This document shows, one piece after another, positions 1 to 7,686 of a stretch of 64,000 bases of DNA. The first letter of the stretch is position 1. Every line of letters begins with the position of its first letter. The notes beneath the pieces were generated by a model that did no database searches, was not told the DNA's origin, and saw only the letters and a list, made by a program, of their open reading frames with translations. The translations under genes were made by a program, and so were the position numbers. This DNA is from Lachnospiraceae bacterium MA2020 (GTDB lineage: Bacteria; Bacillota; Clostridia; Lachnospirales; Lachnospiraceae): positions 1 to 64,000 of the forward strand of contig JQKK01000022.1 in assembly GCA_000746015.1 (NCBI GenBank). Direction: 5' to 3'.

Positions 1-203
1 TTATTTGATTCACATGGAGTATTTCCAAATCCGTTGTACTCTTTGACTTTGGAGTGTTTCCTTACTTCCTTAGAGATAGTAGTTGGATCCTTTTGTACTA
101 CTCTAGCAATTGCAGCAAAAGAATCACTGTTGTTCAGTCCCTTTTCTATATTGATTCTATCTGACAGTGTAAGATGTTTCTGATTACCTTTTTGAGTCTT
201 CAT
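1..203 (-). CDS. IS30 family transposase, N-terminal part (partial)
   Basis: An ATG at 203-201 opens a frame that stays open to the window edge (67 codons seen). The visible protein has the helix-turn-helix start typical of IS30 transposases, with the segment 'LTLSDRINIEKGL' followed by 'KDPTTISKEVRKH', which matches the family pattern of a basic HTH that binds the element ends. The catalytic DDE domain would lie to the left, outside the window. The leader has a purine-rich ribosome site (GAAAGAG) just upstream of the ATG. This transposase is responsible for the insertion that cut the neighbouring phosphoesterase. Confidence 0.8.
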   Translation of the reverse strand, partial: MKTQKGNQKHLTLSDRINIEKGLNNSDSFAAIARVVQKDPTTISKEVRKHSKVKEYNGFGNTPCESN

Positions 204-345
204 TCTTTCTCTCTTTCCTGCACAGGCTAGGTAATCAGCAGCCTATGCAGTATAACCGGAAAGATGTGCGGAAGTAAAGTCAGCTTATGCGGAATTTACT
301 TTTGCAAACCGGAATTTAAATTTGCAATTGAGTTGCAAATATTAT
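1..345 (-). mobile_element. End of an IS30-family insertion sequence (cut by window edge)
   Basis: The left edge of the window holds the 5' part of an IS30-type transposase gene reading leftward, with about 140 bases of AT-rich leader between it and a broken phosphoesterase gene. The host reading frame stops matching its family at about 340-346, so I place the element end there; the exact terminal repeat was not resolved. The other end lies outside the window. Confidence 0.7.
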
Positions 346-906
346 CAGATCTTCAAATTCCTTTACCTGATATGATTTTGTCCTATTAAGTTCCGAAAGT
401 CGTGGCAGATACTTAGAAAATGCGGTTGAAGTATAGTATTCAGTCCCATATTCAAAATCATGATTTCCACTATAGTATAGATATGGATATGGTTGCGAAT
501 CCATTGTCTTTTTCACATACTCAATAGACGCATACATGGCAGAATCAATTATATCTCCACCAAGAATCACGAGATCCTGTTTTGTACCTTTGGCTTTTTT
601 TATCAATGCATCAAAAGTTCGCCAACTTTCTATTCTTTCGGTAGTAAAGAGAATTGCACTTCTCAATTGCTCCTTTTCAATTACTGCCGAGTCATCTCTC
701 TCATCAGTAAGACATATATGCGAATCCGATAAAAAGAAGATATTATAATTCTTTTTCAGGCCTTCAATTTCAACGGTTTCCGCTTTTATTTCTATCTCAG
801 GGAGACGACGCTTAAAAATATAAACGGCTGCTGAAGCAGCAACTATTACTATCAAAATAATTATAAGATTTACGATACTGTATTTATTTTTTTTCAAAAG
901 CTTCAT
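316..906 (-). pseudogene. Membrane-anchored metallophosphoesterase, truncated by IS30
   Basis: The 196-residue product begins with a basic tail and one membrane segment (about residues 12-30), then a calcineurin-like metallophosphoesterase domain facing outward. The metal-binding D-x-H (D61, H63), GGD (116-118) and GNHD (147-150) motifs are present. The family normally runs past 350 residues and needs a C-terminal GHxH block, which is absent here. After 'FEDLII' the frame runs into IS sequence and stops within about seven codons, so the gene is broken by the IS30 element. It starts 18 bases after the diguanylate cyclase stop and was probably the second gene of that operon. An active enzyme is unlikely. 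Confidence 0.8.
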
Positions 907-924
907 TAATATTCCTTAATGTAT

Positions 925-2379
925 TTATTCATTTATTGTACTCTGCTTCTTCCCCTTTTCTTTGGAAGTATAGAGTGCTTTGTCTGCAAGCTTTATCGCT
1001 TCTTCTAAGGCTATTGGCTTTGATATACCACAAATTCCAATGCTCAGAGATACGCTCATATCATCTTTTTGACGCTGCAGAGATTCATTACATTCATCCA
1101 ATATACGCTGCAACTCAATAGCCGGAATTTTGCAGAATCCTATAAATTCATCGCCACCCCAACGTGCAACGATTCCTTTATCCGATATTCTCCCTTTAAG
1201 CTGTTCAGCCACAAGTTTCAGCACAACATTTCCAAACAGATGCCCTTTACTGTCATTATACTGTTTAAAATCATCAATATCTAACATAAAAAGTGATGAT
1301 TCTCCATAATAAACGAACTTACGTATATTTTTATAATAAAGATTTTTGAAAAGCCTGTTGTTATACAGTCCCGTAAGTTCATCTGTATTCTGGAATACAT
1401 TTACTTTATCATTAAGTCTCATTAGTAGGATACTTGAGCCTGCCATAAAAATAACCAATATCAGTAAAAGATATTGTGAATTTCTGTTTGCTCTTTCTAT
1501 AAAAATATCAACTAGTGAAGCCATATTTTTACCGACAACTACATTCCAGTTCAGATCATCATTATGGATGACTATAACACATGTATTTCCATCTTTGGAG
1601 GTCGCTGTTGTATTAGACTCGCTTGATACAATCGACGGAGCAATATCAAAAATGTCCGCAACTTCATTTTCACTTTTGAAATACTCGGTACTGCCTGTAA
1701 ACGAATTATGCGCATTTGCAACATTCACTATATATATCTGTGTATCATTTATTCTGCCCAAGTGCTGAATGTTATTCTGAATATTATCAAGATGATTGGC
1801 AACGCCTACGACTCCCAGGATTTCACCAGCGTCATTCTTTACGACGCAGTTAACAAACATGGAGACTGTATATCCCCTTGTTTCATCTCTATCAACCTGA
1901 ATATCATATTCCTTATTGAGTGCTAGAAAATTATAGTACCAACTATCAAAATCATCATCTTTGGAAATAGTCTTATTAAATCCGTCCTGATAATAATAAT
2001 TTCCTGTTCTTGCTGAAACAAAAAATACCGTATCATAATTAAATTTAATCTGATACCCTTTGAGATAACCATAGAGACTGTCTATTATTGCATTGTGTCC
2101 GCCACTTGCCGCCGAAGCCGCATTATACGGCTCATCTTCCGTCCATTGCTTCAAAAATGCATCATTTGCCATCATCTGTGAAACTACTCTTTCCTCAGAA
2201 GTGACCTCCGTTATCTGCGCATCAATATTTATTGCAGAAAGCTCAATCTGGTTGGCAACCTGGCTTTCAGCAAGCTGCCTGTAATATCTTGCATCATTAA
2301 GCTGAAGTATCATAAAACCAAGCAGAATAATTGCAAATATGATTAAATCCGAGAATAAAACTATATGTCTTTTAATCAT
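925..2379 (-). CDS. Membrane sensor diguanylate cyclase (Cache-like + GGDEF)
   Basis: Predicted to make cyclic di-GMP from two GTP in response to an outside signal. The 484-residue protein has a membrane segment near residues 8-25, a roughly 270-residue extracellular Cache-like sensor, a second membrane segment near 302-320, and a C-terminal GGDEF domain. The active-site signature reads 'RWGGDEF' near residue 408, so catalysis looks intact. The residue usually occupied by the inhibitory RxxD site just before the signature is glycine, so product inhibition through the normal I-site is doubtful. The ATG is preceded by GGGGGA. The ligand is unknown. It probably led a two-gene operon with the phosphoesterase that is now interrupted. 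Confidence 0.9.
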   Translation of the reverse strand: MIKRHIVLFSDLIIFAIILLGFMILQLNDARYYRQLAESQVANQIELSAINIDAQITEVTSEERVVSQMMANDAFLKQWTEDEPYNAASAASGGHNAIIDSLYGYLKGYQIKFNYDTVFFVSARTGNYYYQDGFNKTISKDDDFDSWYYNFLALNKEYDIQVDRDETRGYTVSMFVNCVVKNDAGEILGVVGVANHLDNIQNNIQHLGRINDTQIYIVNVANAHNSFTGSTEYFKSENEVADIFDIAPSIVSSESNTTATSKDGNTCVIVIHNDDLNWNVVVGKNMASLVDIFIERANRNSQYLLLILVIFMAGSSILLMRLNDKVNVFQNTDELTGLYNNRLFKNLYYKNIRKFVYYGESSLFMLDIDDFKQYNDSKGHLFGNVVLKLVAEQLKGRISDKGIVARWGGDEFIGFCKIPAIELQRILDECNESLQRQKDDMSVSLSIGICGISKPIALEEAIKLADKALYTSKEKGKKQSTINE

Positions 2380-2512
2380 AGGACAGTTCCCCCGTTAGAC
2401 AAAAAATAAATGTACATAATCCTACTAATTTATCATATCACACATAATGCTATTTCATATTTCTTTTTTATAAACAAGTCTAAGAAATGATTTAGTAACT
2501 ATTCACAGGCAA

Positions 2513-2641
2513 ACTGCGCACTAGCTGCGCAGTTATGCCCCTATAAATTATTGCGGGGCATTGAGTTTTGCCCATTGCCGAAGGCAATCTGCATTGGCAA
2601 AACTCGTTACTGGAGCGAGCTGCAAGCGAGTGAACAGTAAC
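2513..2641. repeat. Array of four tandem hairpins / REP-like cluster
   Basis: Within 130 bases there are four inverted repeats in a row: ACTGCGCA/TGCGCAGT (2513-2533), ATGCCCC/GGGGCAT (2535-2561), GAGTTTTGCC/GGCAAAACTC (2563-2605) enclosing ATTGCC/GGCAAT, and GTTACTG/CAGTAAC (2606-2641). There is no reading frame here and no clear T-run for a simple terminator. It lies in the 450-base gap between the cyclase gene and the polymerase promoter. It could be a non-autonomous repeat element or a structured RNA; it does not look like the IS607 end, which maps about 130 bases further right. Confidence 0.6.
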
Positions 2642-2687
2642 ACGATTTATCACACAAAGGCTTAAGAAAATTTAAGAAAATTAGCTC

Positions 2688-2763
2688 TTGACCGAACATT
2701 AGTATTTGGTCATAATATAAACGAATGTTCTTTTACTGTTTTAATTAAATTTTTATGGAGGGT
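2688..2763 (+). promoter_or_regulatory. Promoter, operator-like dyad and stranded ribosome site of the polymerase gene
   Basis: TTGACC (2688-2693), a 17-base spacer and CATAAT (2711-2716) make a good sigma-A promoter. A 22-base imperfect dyad (GACC...GGTC, 2690-2711, 16 of 22 positions symmetric) fills the spacer, and GAACATT (2694-2700) is repeated inverted as AATGTTC (2724-2730). This arrangement fits repressor control, possibly SOS-like, although it is not a textbook LexA box. A GGAGGG ribosome site at 2758-2763 has no start codon nearby; joined to the GTG at 4924 it would have perfect spacing. I infer this is the original control region of the Y-family polymerase, now separated from it by the IS607 element. 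Confidence 0.65.
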
Positions 2764-2856
2764 TTTAACAGTCAACAAAAACTTATAATACTATATAATT
2801 GTGTGTTGAATTTAACAAGTTAATATTGTAGAATATTATTGAAAGGAGCTAATGCT

Positions 2857-3519
2857 TTGAGTAAATATTATTCTATTCATGAATTTTCAAAAATCTTAGG
2901 TGTATCGGCGCAAACATTGCGTAATTGGGATGCAAATGGGAAGCTTCATCCTCATCATACTACAACAAGTGGTTACAGATATTATTCAGATGAACAGCTT
3001 AATCAGGTGATGAACATAAAGCCTAAAAACCGCATGGTCATTGGTTATTGTCGGGTTTCAAGCAACAAACAGAAAGACGATTTAGAACGACAGATAGGCA
3101 ATGTAAAAACATATCTTATGGCACAAGGACAGCCGTTTGAGATAATTAGTGATATTGGTTCCGGTATAAATTACAAGAAAAAAGGACTTCAGGAACTGAT
3201 AAAGCGCATATCTCAAAATCAGGTAGAAAAGGTTGTCATTTTATATAAAGACAGGCTTTTAGGATTTGGCTTTGAGCTGATTGAATATATAGCTTCGCTT
3301 TATCATTGTGAAATTGAAATTATTGATAATACCGAAAAATCTGAACAGCAGGAACTGGTAGAGGATTTAGTACAGATTATCACCGTTTTCAGTTGCAAAT
3401 TACAGGGAAAGCGGGCTAATACAGCCAAAAAACTGGTTAAGGAATTAACTGAGGAGGAAAAGGCTGATGGTAAAAGCCATAAAAGTAATGTTAGTGCCAA
3501 ACAACGTGCAAAACACTAA
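2857..3519 (+). CDS. tnpA: IS607 family serine recombinase TnpA
   Basis: Catalyses serine-recombinase insertion and excision of the element. Residues 1-50 form a MerR-like helix-turn-helix ('FSKILGVSAQTLRNW'), followed by a resolvase domain with the catalytic serine in 'YCRVSSNKQ' near residue 75 and a C-terminal helical tail. The usual order of IS607 TnpA is DNA-binding domain first and catalytic domain second, as here. I chose the TTG at 2857 because AAAGGAG lies 8 bases upstream; the upstream in-frame TTG at 2839 would have no ribosome site. At about 220 residues it is the normal family size. Its end overlaps tnpB by 53 bases. Confidence 0.92.
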   Translation: MSKYYSIHEFSKILGVSAQTLRNWDANGKLHPHHTTTSGYRYYSDEQLNQVMNIKPKNRMVIGYCRVSSNKQKDDLERQIGNVKTYLMAQGQPFEIISDIGSGINYKKKGLQELIKRISQNQVEKVVILYKDRLLGFGFELIEYIASLYHCEIEIIDNTEKSEQQELVEDLVQIITVFSCKLQGKRANTAKKLVKELTEEEKADGKSHKSNVSAKQRAKH

Positions 3520-4702
3520 GATGTTTCAGTATGCTGGTGCTGCAAGGTTTGCTTATAATTGGGCTTTAGCCAGAGAAAAAGACAACTATGAAAAAGGCGG
3601 CAAGTTTATTTCTGATTCAGAGCTTAGAAAAGAGTTTACCCGGCTTCGAAATTCAGATGAATACGCATGGTTACTAAATGTTTCAAATAATGTAACTAAA
3701 CAGGCAATTAAAGATGCCTGCGCTGCGTACAAGAACTTTTTCAAAGGCCTGCAGCAATATCCGAGATTTAAGTCAAAAAAGAAATCCGCACCAAAATTCT
3801 ATCAGGACAACATCAAGATTAAGTTCAGCGAGACCCATGTCAAGTTTGAAGGTTTTTCTTCAAGTAAAAAAGCCAACAAGCAAAAAATCAATTGGGTAAG
3901 GCTTGCAGAGCATGGACGTATTCCGACAGCTACAAAGTACATGAACCCAAGAATATCCTTTGATGGATTGAATTGGTGGATCAGTGTATGCGTGGAATTT
4001 ACAGACTGTAAGGAAAAACTTTCTTACGATGGAATCGGCATAGACTTAGGAATTAAGGATTTGGCGATATGTTCTGACACCAACAAGTATAAGAACATTA
4101 ACAAATCTGCTAAGGTCAGAAAATTGGAGAAACGCAAACGCAGATTACAGAGGAGCGTGTCTCGTAAGTATCTTATGAATAACAAAGATACTATAAATAA
4201 AAACAATGAGAGAAACATAAAAAATGGATTTGTGAAACTTAGTAACAAGAATAAAAAGAAAGGAAAATACTGCAAAACTAATAATATAGTAAAAAGCGAA
4301 AAACTTTTACTTGTTGTAAATCATAGATTAACAAATATTCGTAGAAACTATTTGGATCAGACCACATCCGAGATTGTAAATCGAAAACCAAGATTTATAT
4401 GTATTGAGGATTTGAACGTAAGTGGAATGATGAAGAACAGACACTTATCCAAAGCAGTTCAGAATCAGGGATTCTTTGAGTTCAGAAAGCAACTTGAGTA
4501 CAAATGCAGTGATAAAGGTATTCAGCTTATAGTGGCTGACAGATTTTATCCATCATCAAAACTTTGTAGTTGCTGTGGAAACATCAAAAAAGACCTGAAA
4601 TTATCTGACAGGATTTATAAATGCAGATGTGGAAATGCCATTGACAGGGATTTTCAGGCTGCATTGAATCTAAAAGCTTATGGAGAACAATTTGCATCTT
4701 AA
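3467..4702 (+). CDS. tnpB: TnpB RNA-guided endonuclease (IS607-associated)
   Basis: A 411-residue TnpB, ancestor-type relative of Cas12. The RuvC residues are visible: D193 in 'GIDLGIKDL', E314 in 'CIEDLNVSG', and the aspartates of 'DRDFQAALN' at 393-395. A zinc finger is formed by C367/C370 and C386/C388. Known TnpBs cut DNA matching the guide at the 3' end of an RNA made from the element's right end, which favours retention of the element. A GAGGAGG ribosome site inside tnpA precedes the ATG at 3467. Nothing is missing, so activity is plausible. The guide for this copy would be read from the flank beginning at about 4924, the polymerase gene itself. Confidence 0.93.
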   Translation: MVKAIKVMLVPNNVQNTKMFQYAGAARFAYNWALAREKDNYEKGGKFISDSELRKEFTRLRNSDEYAWLLNVSNNVTKQAIKDACAAYKNFFKGLQQYPRFKSKKKSAPKFYQDNIKIKFSETHVKFEGFSSSKKANKQKINWVRLAEHGRIPTATKYMNPRISFDGLNWWISVCVEFTDCKEKLSYDGIGIDLGIKDLAICSDTNKYKNINKSAKVRKLEKRKRRLQRSVSRKYLMNNKDTINKNNERNIKNGFVKLSNKNKKKGKYCKTNNIVKSEKLLLVVNHRLTNIRRNYLDQTTSEIVNRKPRFICIEDLNVSGMMKNRHLSKAVQNQGFFEFRKQLEYKCSDKGIQLIVADRFYPSSKLCSCCGNIKKDLKLSDRIYKCRCGNAIDRDFQAALNLKAYGEQFAS

Positions 4703-4923
4703 CACTTAAACGTGGATGTAAATAAGTGAGATAGGAAATCTTTGATTTCCGTTATCGAACTTATGCAGAGCTTGTGTACGGATGCGTTAATTCGGAATTT
4801 ACGCCTACGGAGTGTTACATCAAATGTAAGTAGTGTGTAGCAATACCACAAAAGCAGACACAATGAAGTAGGAATGAAACATAAAAGTTTATAACTTTTT
4901 ATAAGTTTTCAGTAACGGTTCGC
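4703..4923 (+). ncRNA. Probable omega-RNA (reRNA) region and IS607 right end
   Basis: The 220 bases between the tnpB stop and the polymerase start have no reading frame. They contain paired stretches, such as GGAAATC/GATTTCC near 4734-4752, and an AT-rich right end bearing the inverted copy of AAAACTTATAA. In studied IS200/605 and IS607 elements the guide RNA of TnpB comes from exactly this position, overlapping the tnpB 3' end and ending in the flanking host DNA. Assignment is by position and TnpB presence, not by a covariance model. Confidence 0.6.
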
Positions 4924-6510
4924 GTGAATAAAACATACATTGCAATAGATCTCAAGTCATTTTATGCTTCATGCGAGCTGACTGACAGGGGACTAAATGC
5001 TCTTACAACAAACCTTGTTGTTGCTGATCCTACCAGAACAGAAAAAACCATATGTCTTGCCGTATCTCCATCTTTAAAGAAATATGGGATCCCGGGACGT
5101 GCAAGACTTTTTGAAGTAATCGCGAGAGTTAAGGAAGTAAACTCAGAACGTTACAAAAAGGCCAGTGCCATTAATTTGCTTCCAAGAGATGAAAACGGCA
5201 GATATCACTTTGCTTCATCTTCTACAGATGATGAAGAACTTACAGCTAATCCTGCCATGGAGCTGTCCTATATTACTGCTCCTCCAAGGATGAAACTGTA
5301 TGAAGAGATCAGCACTCAGATTTTTTCCATCTACCTCAGATATGTTAGTTCTGAGGATATTCATGTTTACTCTATCGACGAATGTTTTATCGATGTGAGC
5401 GGCTATTTAAATACCTATAAGCTTACCGCACATGAGCTTGCCATGAAGATGATAAGGGATGTTCTTAAAGAAACCGGTATTACTGCTACTGCCGGTATAG
5501 GAAGTAATCTCTATCTCGCAAAAGTTGCCATGGATATTGTTGCAAAGCATGTAGCAGCTGATGCTCAGGGTGTAAGGATTGCAGAGCTTGATGAAAAATC
5601 TTATCGTGAGCTTCTATGGTGCCATCAGCCTTTGACTGATTTTTGGCGCGTAGGCAGAGGAACTGTTTCAAGGCTTGCAAAGCTTGGTATCTACACTATG
5701 GGCGACATTGCAAGACAGAGTATAGATAATGAAGATGTCTTATACAAGGCTCTTGGAATCAATGCTGAGCTTTTGATCGACCATGCATGGGGATGGGAAC
5801 CTACTGAAATTTCCACAATTAAGGGCTATCGTCCTGAGACAAGCTCACTTTCATCAGGACAGGTACTCATGGAGCCTTACAACTTTGAAAATGCAAAACT
5901 CATAGTCAGAGAAATGACCGAGCTGCTAGTACTTGATATCGTCAAGAAAGAACTCGTTACTAAGAAGGTTGAGCTGACCATAGGTTATGACAGAACCAGT
6001 ATTGAATATGATCACAGAGGCTCTTCATTAAATGATTCTACATTCAAAATATCCGGTACGGGTAAAAGATATAATGGCAAAGTCGGCTACGACCACTATG
6101 GCAGAATAGTTCCAGGCCATGCCCATGGTACAGGCAACATCGACCGCTGGACCTCTTCTACTCGCAGGATCATGGATGTAATGATGGAACTATATGACAG
6201 AATTGTTGACCCCGAGCTTATGGTTAGAAGAATTACAGTTGTAGCCTGCAACCTGATTTATGAACAAGATATTCCTGCTCCTGAGCCTTACCAGATGGAC
6301 ATTTTTACGGACTATGCTGCTCTTGAAAAAAAGAAAGCTGAAGAAAAGGCTGCTGACGAAAAGGAGCGAAAGCTGCAAAAAGCTACACTGGCTTTACAAG
6401 AAAAGTTTGGTAAAAACGCATTATTAAAGGGAATGAATCTTCAAAAGGGTGCTATGACGATCAAGAGAAATCGACAGATTGGCGGTCACAGTGCAGGTGA
6501 AGAATTATGA
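4924..6510 (+). CDS. Y-family (DinB/UmuC-like) DNA polymerase
   Basis: Translesion DNA polymerase of 528 residues. The catalytic acids are in 'AIDLKSFYASCEL' (D9) and 'SIDECFIDVS' (D152, E153). The palm insert, a helix-hairpin-helix thumb near 210-260 and a little-finger domain to about 430 follow, with a charged coiled tail after 440 that is typical of the Firmicutes UvrX/UmuC-like group. The start is GTG at 4924, and no ribosome site precedes it, because the IS607 element ends at that point; the lost site appears to be at 2758-2763. Expression may therefore be low, or depend on readthrough from tnpB. A YolD-like gene follows 22 bases later, the usual partner arrangement. Confidence 0.9.
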   Translation: MNKTYIAIDLKSFYASCELTDRGLNALTTNLVVADPTRTEKTICLAVSPSLKKYGIPGRARLFEVIARVKEVNSERYKKASAINLLPRDENGRYHFASSSTDDEELTANPAMELSYITAPPRMKLYEEISTQIFSIYLRYVSSEDIHVYSIDECFIDVSGYLNTYKLTAHELAMKMIRDVLKETGITATAGIGSNLYLAKVAMDIVAKHVAADAQGVRIAELDEKSYRELLWCHQPLTDFWRVGRGTVSRLAKLGIYTMGDIARQSIDNEDVLYKALGINAELLIDHAWGWEPTEISTIKGYRPETSSLSSGQVLMEPYNFENAKLIVREMTELLVLDIVKKELVTKKVELTIGYDRTSIEYDHRGSSLNDSTFKISGTGKRYNGKVGYDHYGRIVPGHAHGTGNIDRWTSSTRRIMDVMMELYDRIVDPELMVRRITVVACNLIYEQDIPAPEPYQMDIFTDYAALEKKKAEEKAADEKERKLQKATLALQEKFGKNALLKGMNLQKGAMTIKRNRQIGGHSAGEEL

Positions 6511-6532
6511 TGTACAAAGGAGATTTTAACAC

Positions 6533-6736
6533 ATGGCAAAAGGAATTATAAATAAAGAACCTGATCCAAGAATTGTATATGCTGACATAATTGACCTTCC
6601 GCATCATCAGTCCAGCACACACCCTCACATGAGCCTCTATGATCGGGCAGCTCAGTTTGCACCTTTTGCTGCCCTCACAGGGTACGATGATATGATCACA
6701 CAAGAGGCAAGGAAAATTAATGATAGTATTACGTGA
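6533..6736 (+). CDS. Short YolD-like protein
   Basis: A 67-residue protein whose core 'SLYDRAAQFAPFAALTGYDD' marks the YolD-like family, small proteins that sit beside Y-family polymerases in Firmicutes, as here. Relatives are usually around 100-120 residues with an acidic helical tail; this one stops shortly after the conserved core, so the C-terminal part is missing or naturally short. AAAGGAG lies 10 bases before the ATG. Function in the family is not well established; a role in translesion repair is inferred from the constant pairing. Confidence 0.75.
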   Translation: MAKGIINKEPDPRIVYADIIDLPHHQSSTHPHMSLYDRAAQFAPFAALTGYDDMITQEARKINDSIT

Positions 6737-6770
6737 ATTGACAAGTCGAAAACTTTTATCATTAAGGAAT

Positions 6771-6822
6771 ATACACCTTACATTAGATGAATAAAGGTGT
6801 ATAATAGTTAGCGTAAACTAAC
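6771..6822 (+). promoter_or_regulatory. Promoter with two operator-like dyads
   Basis: TTACAT (6778-6783), 16 bases, TATAAT (6800-6805) form a promoter for the methyltransferase gene. It is framed by a perfect 9-base inverted repeat, ATACACCTT (6771-6779) and AAGGTGTAT (6794-6802). A second dyad, GTTAG/CTAAC (6807-6822), covers the expected transcription start. The TTAG/CTAA half-sites resemble DtxR-type metal-repressor boxes, but this is only a resemblance. Tight repression is likely. Confidence 0.6.
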
Positions 6823-6844
6823 ATAGATTTAGGAGGTCGCATTG

Positions 6845-7624
6845 ATGGATATAACTTTTGGTGATATTCAGGAAACAGCACTTATACCTCTTGCTATAAA
6901 GGCAAGTGAAACAGGTCGTAAGAATGCACGTATCAAGGACGTAAAAGCAAAAGAGATCATTGATACCCTTGGCGTTGATGTAAGTAAGTATGATCCGTTC
7001 TTATCCCACGAAGGCGTCGTTGCAAGGACTTTAATGTTCAGAAATGAATTGAAACGACTCATCAGTCAATATCCGGATGCTGAGTGTATAAATCTTGGAT
7101 GTGGTTTTGATGACAAATTCTCTCAGGTTGATAATGGCAAGATCCTATGGTTTGATATAGATCTGCCAGATCAGATCGAGGTCAGACGTAAAGTATACAC
7201 AGATAGAGATAGATGTACTATGCTTCCCGGAAGTGCTCTTGATGATAAGTGGACTGCTTCTATTCCAAAGAAAGATATGACTATTGTGATAATGGAAGGT
7301 GTACTTGAATATTTTCAGAAAGATCAGGTAAAAACTTGTCTGAATATGCTGTGCGACAGCTTTGAACACGGCTACTTGCTTGCAGAACTCCACTCTCCTT
7401 TCTTAGAAAAGCACGGAAAACATCATGATGCTGTAAGACACACGAATGCAACTTTTGGCTGGGGAACAACATCCGGAAAGGAGTATTTAAATCTTGAACC
7501 ACGAATGAGTCTGGTTTCTGAAACAAGCTATAATGATGAAATGAAAAAATACTCCATTCGTGGAAAGATATTTGCAATTATCGGAAAGAATATAAACAAC
7601 AGGCTCGCTGTATTTAAATGGTGA
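6845..7624 (+). CDS. LCM-family SAM-dependent methyltransferase
   Basis: A 259-residue protein of the leucine carboxyl methyltransferase/PKS O-methyltransferase-like group. The SAM-binding motif I is 'INLGCGFDDKF' near residue 80, followed by an acidic 'WFDIDLP' strand end and 'IMEGVLEYF' in the region that shapes the active site. The substrate is unknown; bacterial members methylate carboxyl or hydroxyl groups on small molecules. The ATG at 6845 has AGGAGG 8 bases upstream; an in-frame TTG one codon earlier is too close to it. It is a single-gene unit with its own operator-like promoter and a strong terminator. Confidence 0.8.
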   Translation: MDITFGDIQETALIPLAIKASETGRKNARIKDVKAKEIIDTLGVDVSKYDPFLSHEGVVARTLMFRNELKRLISQYPDAECINLGCGFDDKFSQVDNGKILWFDIDLPDQIEVRRKVYTDRDRCTMLPGSALDDKWTASIPKKDMTIVIMEGVLEYFQKDQVKTCLNMLCDSFEHGYLLAELHSPFLEKHGKHHDAVRHTNATFGWGTTSGKEYLNLEPRMSLVSETSYNDEMKKYSIRGKIFAIIGKNINNRLAVFKW

Positions 7625-7629
7625 GTCTT

Positions 7630-7676
7630 AAAAAAAGCACTCGGACTTTTACACAGTTCCGAGTGCTTCTTTATAA
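7630..7676. terminator. Bidirectional terminator
   Basis: Perfect 11-base stem AAGCACTCGGA (7635-7645) with TCCGAGTGCTT (7658-7668), flanked by A- and T-rich tracts on both sides. It lies between the convergent methyltransferase and chemoreceptor genes and can serve both. Confidence 0.85.
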
Positions 7677-7686
7677 AAAATGATGT

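Larger units (their letters stand above)
2772..4923 (+). mobile_element. IS607-family insertion sequence (tnpA + tnpB)
   Basis: The element carries a serine-recombinase TnpA and a TnpB nuclease gene in overlapping order, as in IS607. Near the left end (about 2779-2800) and, inverted, near the right end (about 4885-4910) the motif AAAACTTATAA occurs, consistent with recombinase-binding sub-terminal repeats. Removing 2772-4923 joins a GGAGGG ribosome site to the GTG start of the polymerase gene with 8-base spacing, which is the main reason for these boundaries. Both proteins appear full length, so the copy may be active. The boundaries may be off by a few bases because IS607 elements leave no target duplication. 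Confidence 0.8.

Noticed and set aside
2513-2641. CRISPR array
   Set aside because: The hairpins are all different in sequence and there are no regular repeats with spacers.
2690-2730. Canonical LexA box
   Set aside because: The symmetric halves are GACC/GGTC and GAACATT/AATGTTC at longer spacing than the GAAC-N4-GTTC pattern; I keep only 'operator-like dyad'.
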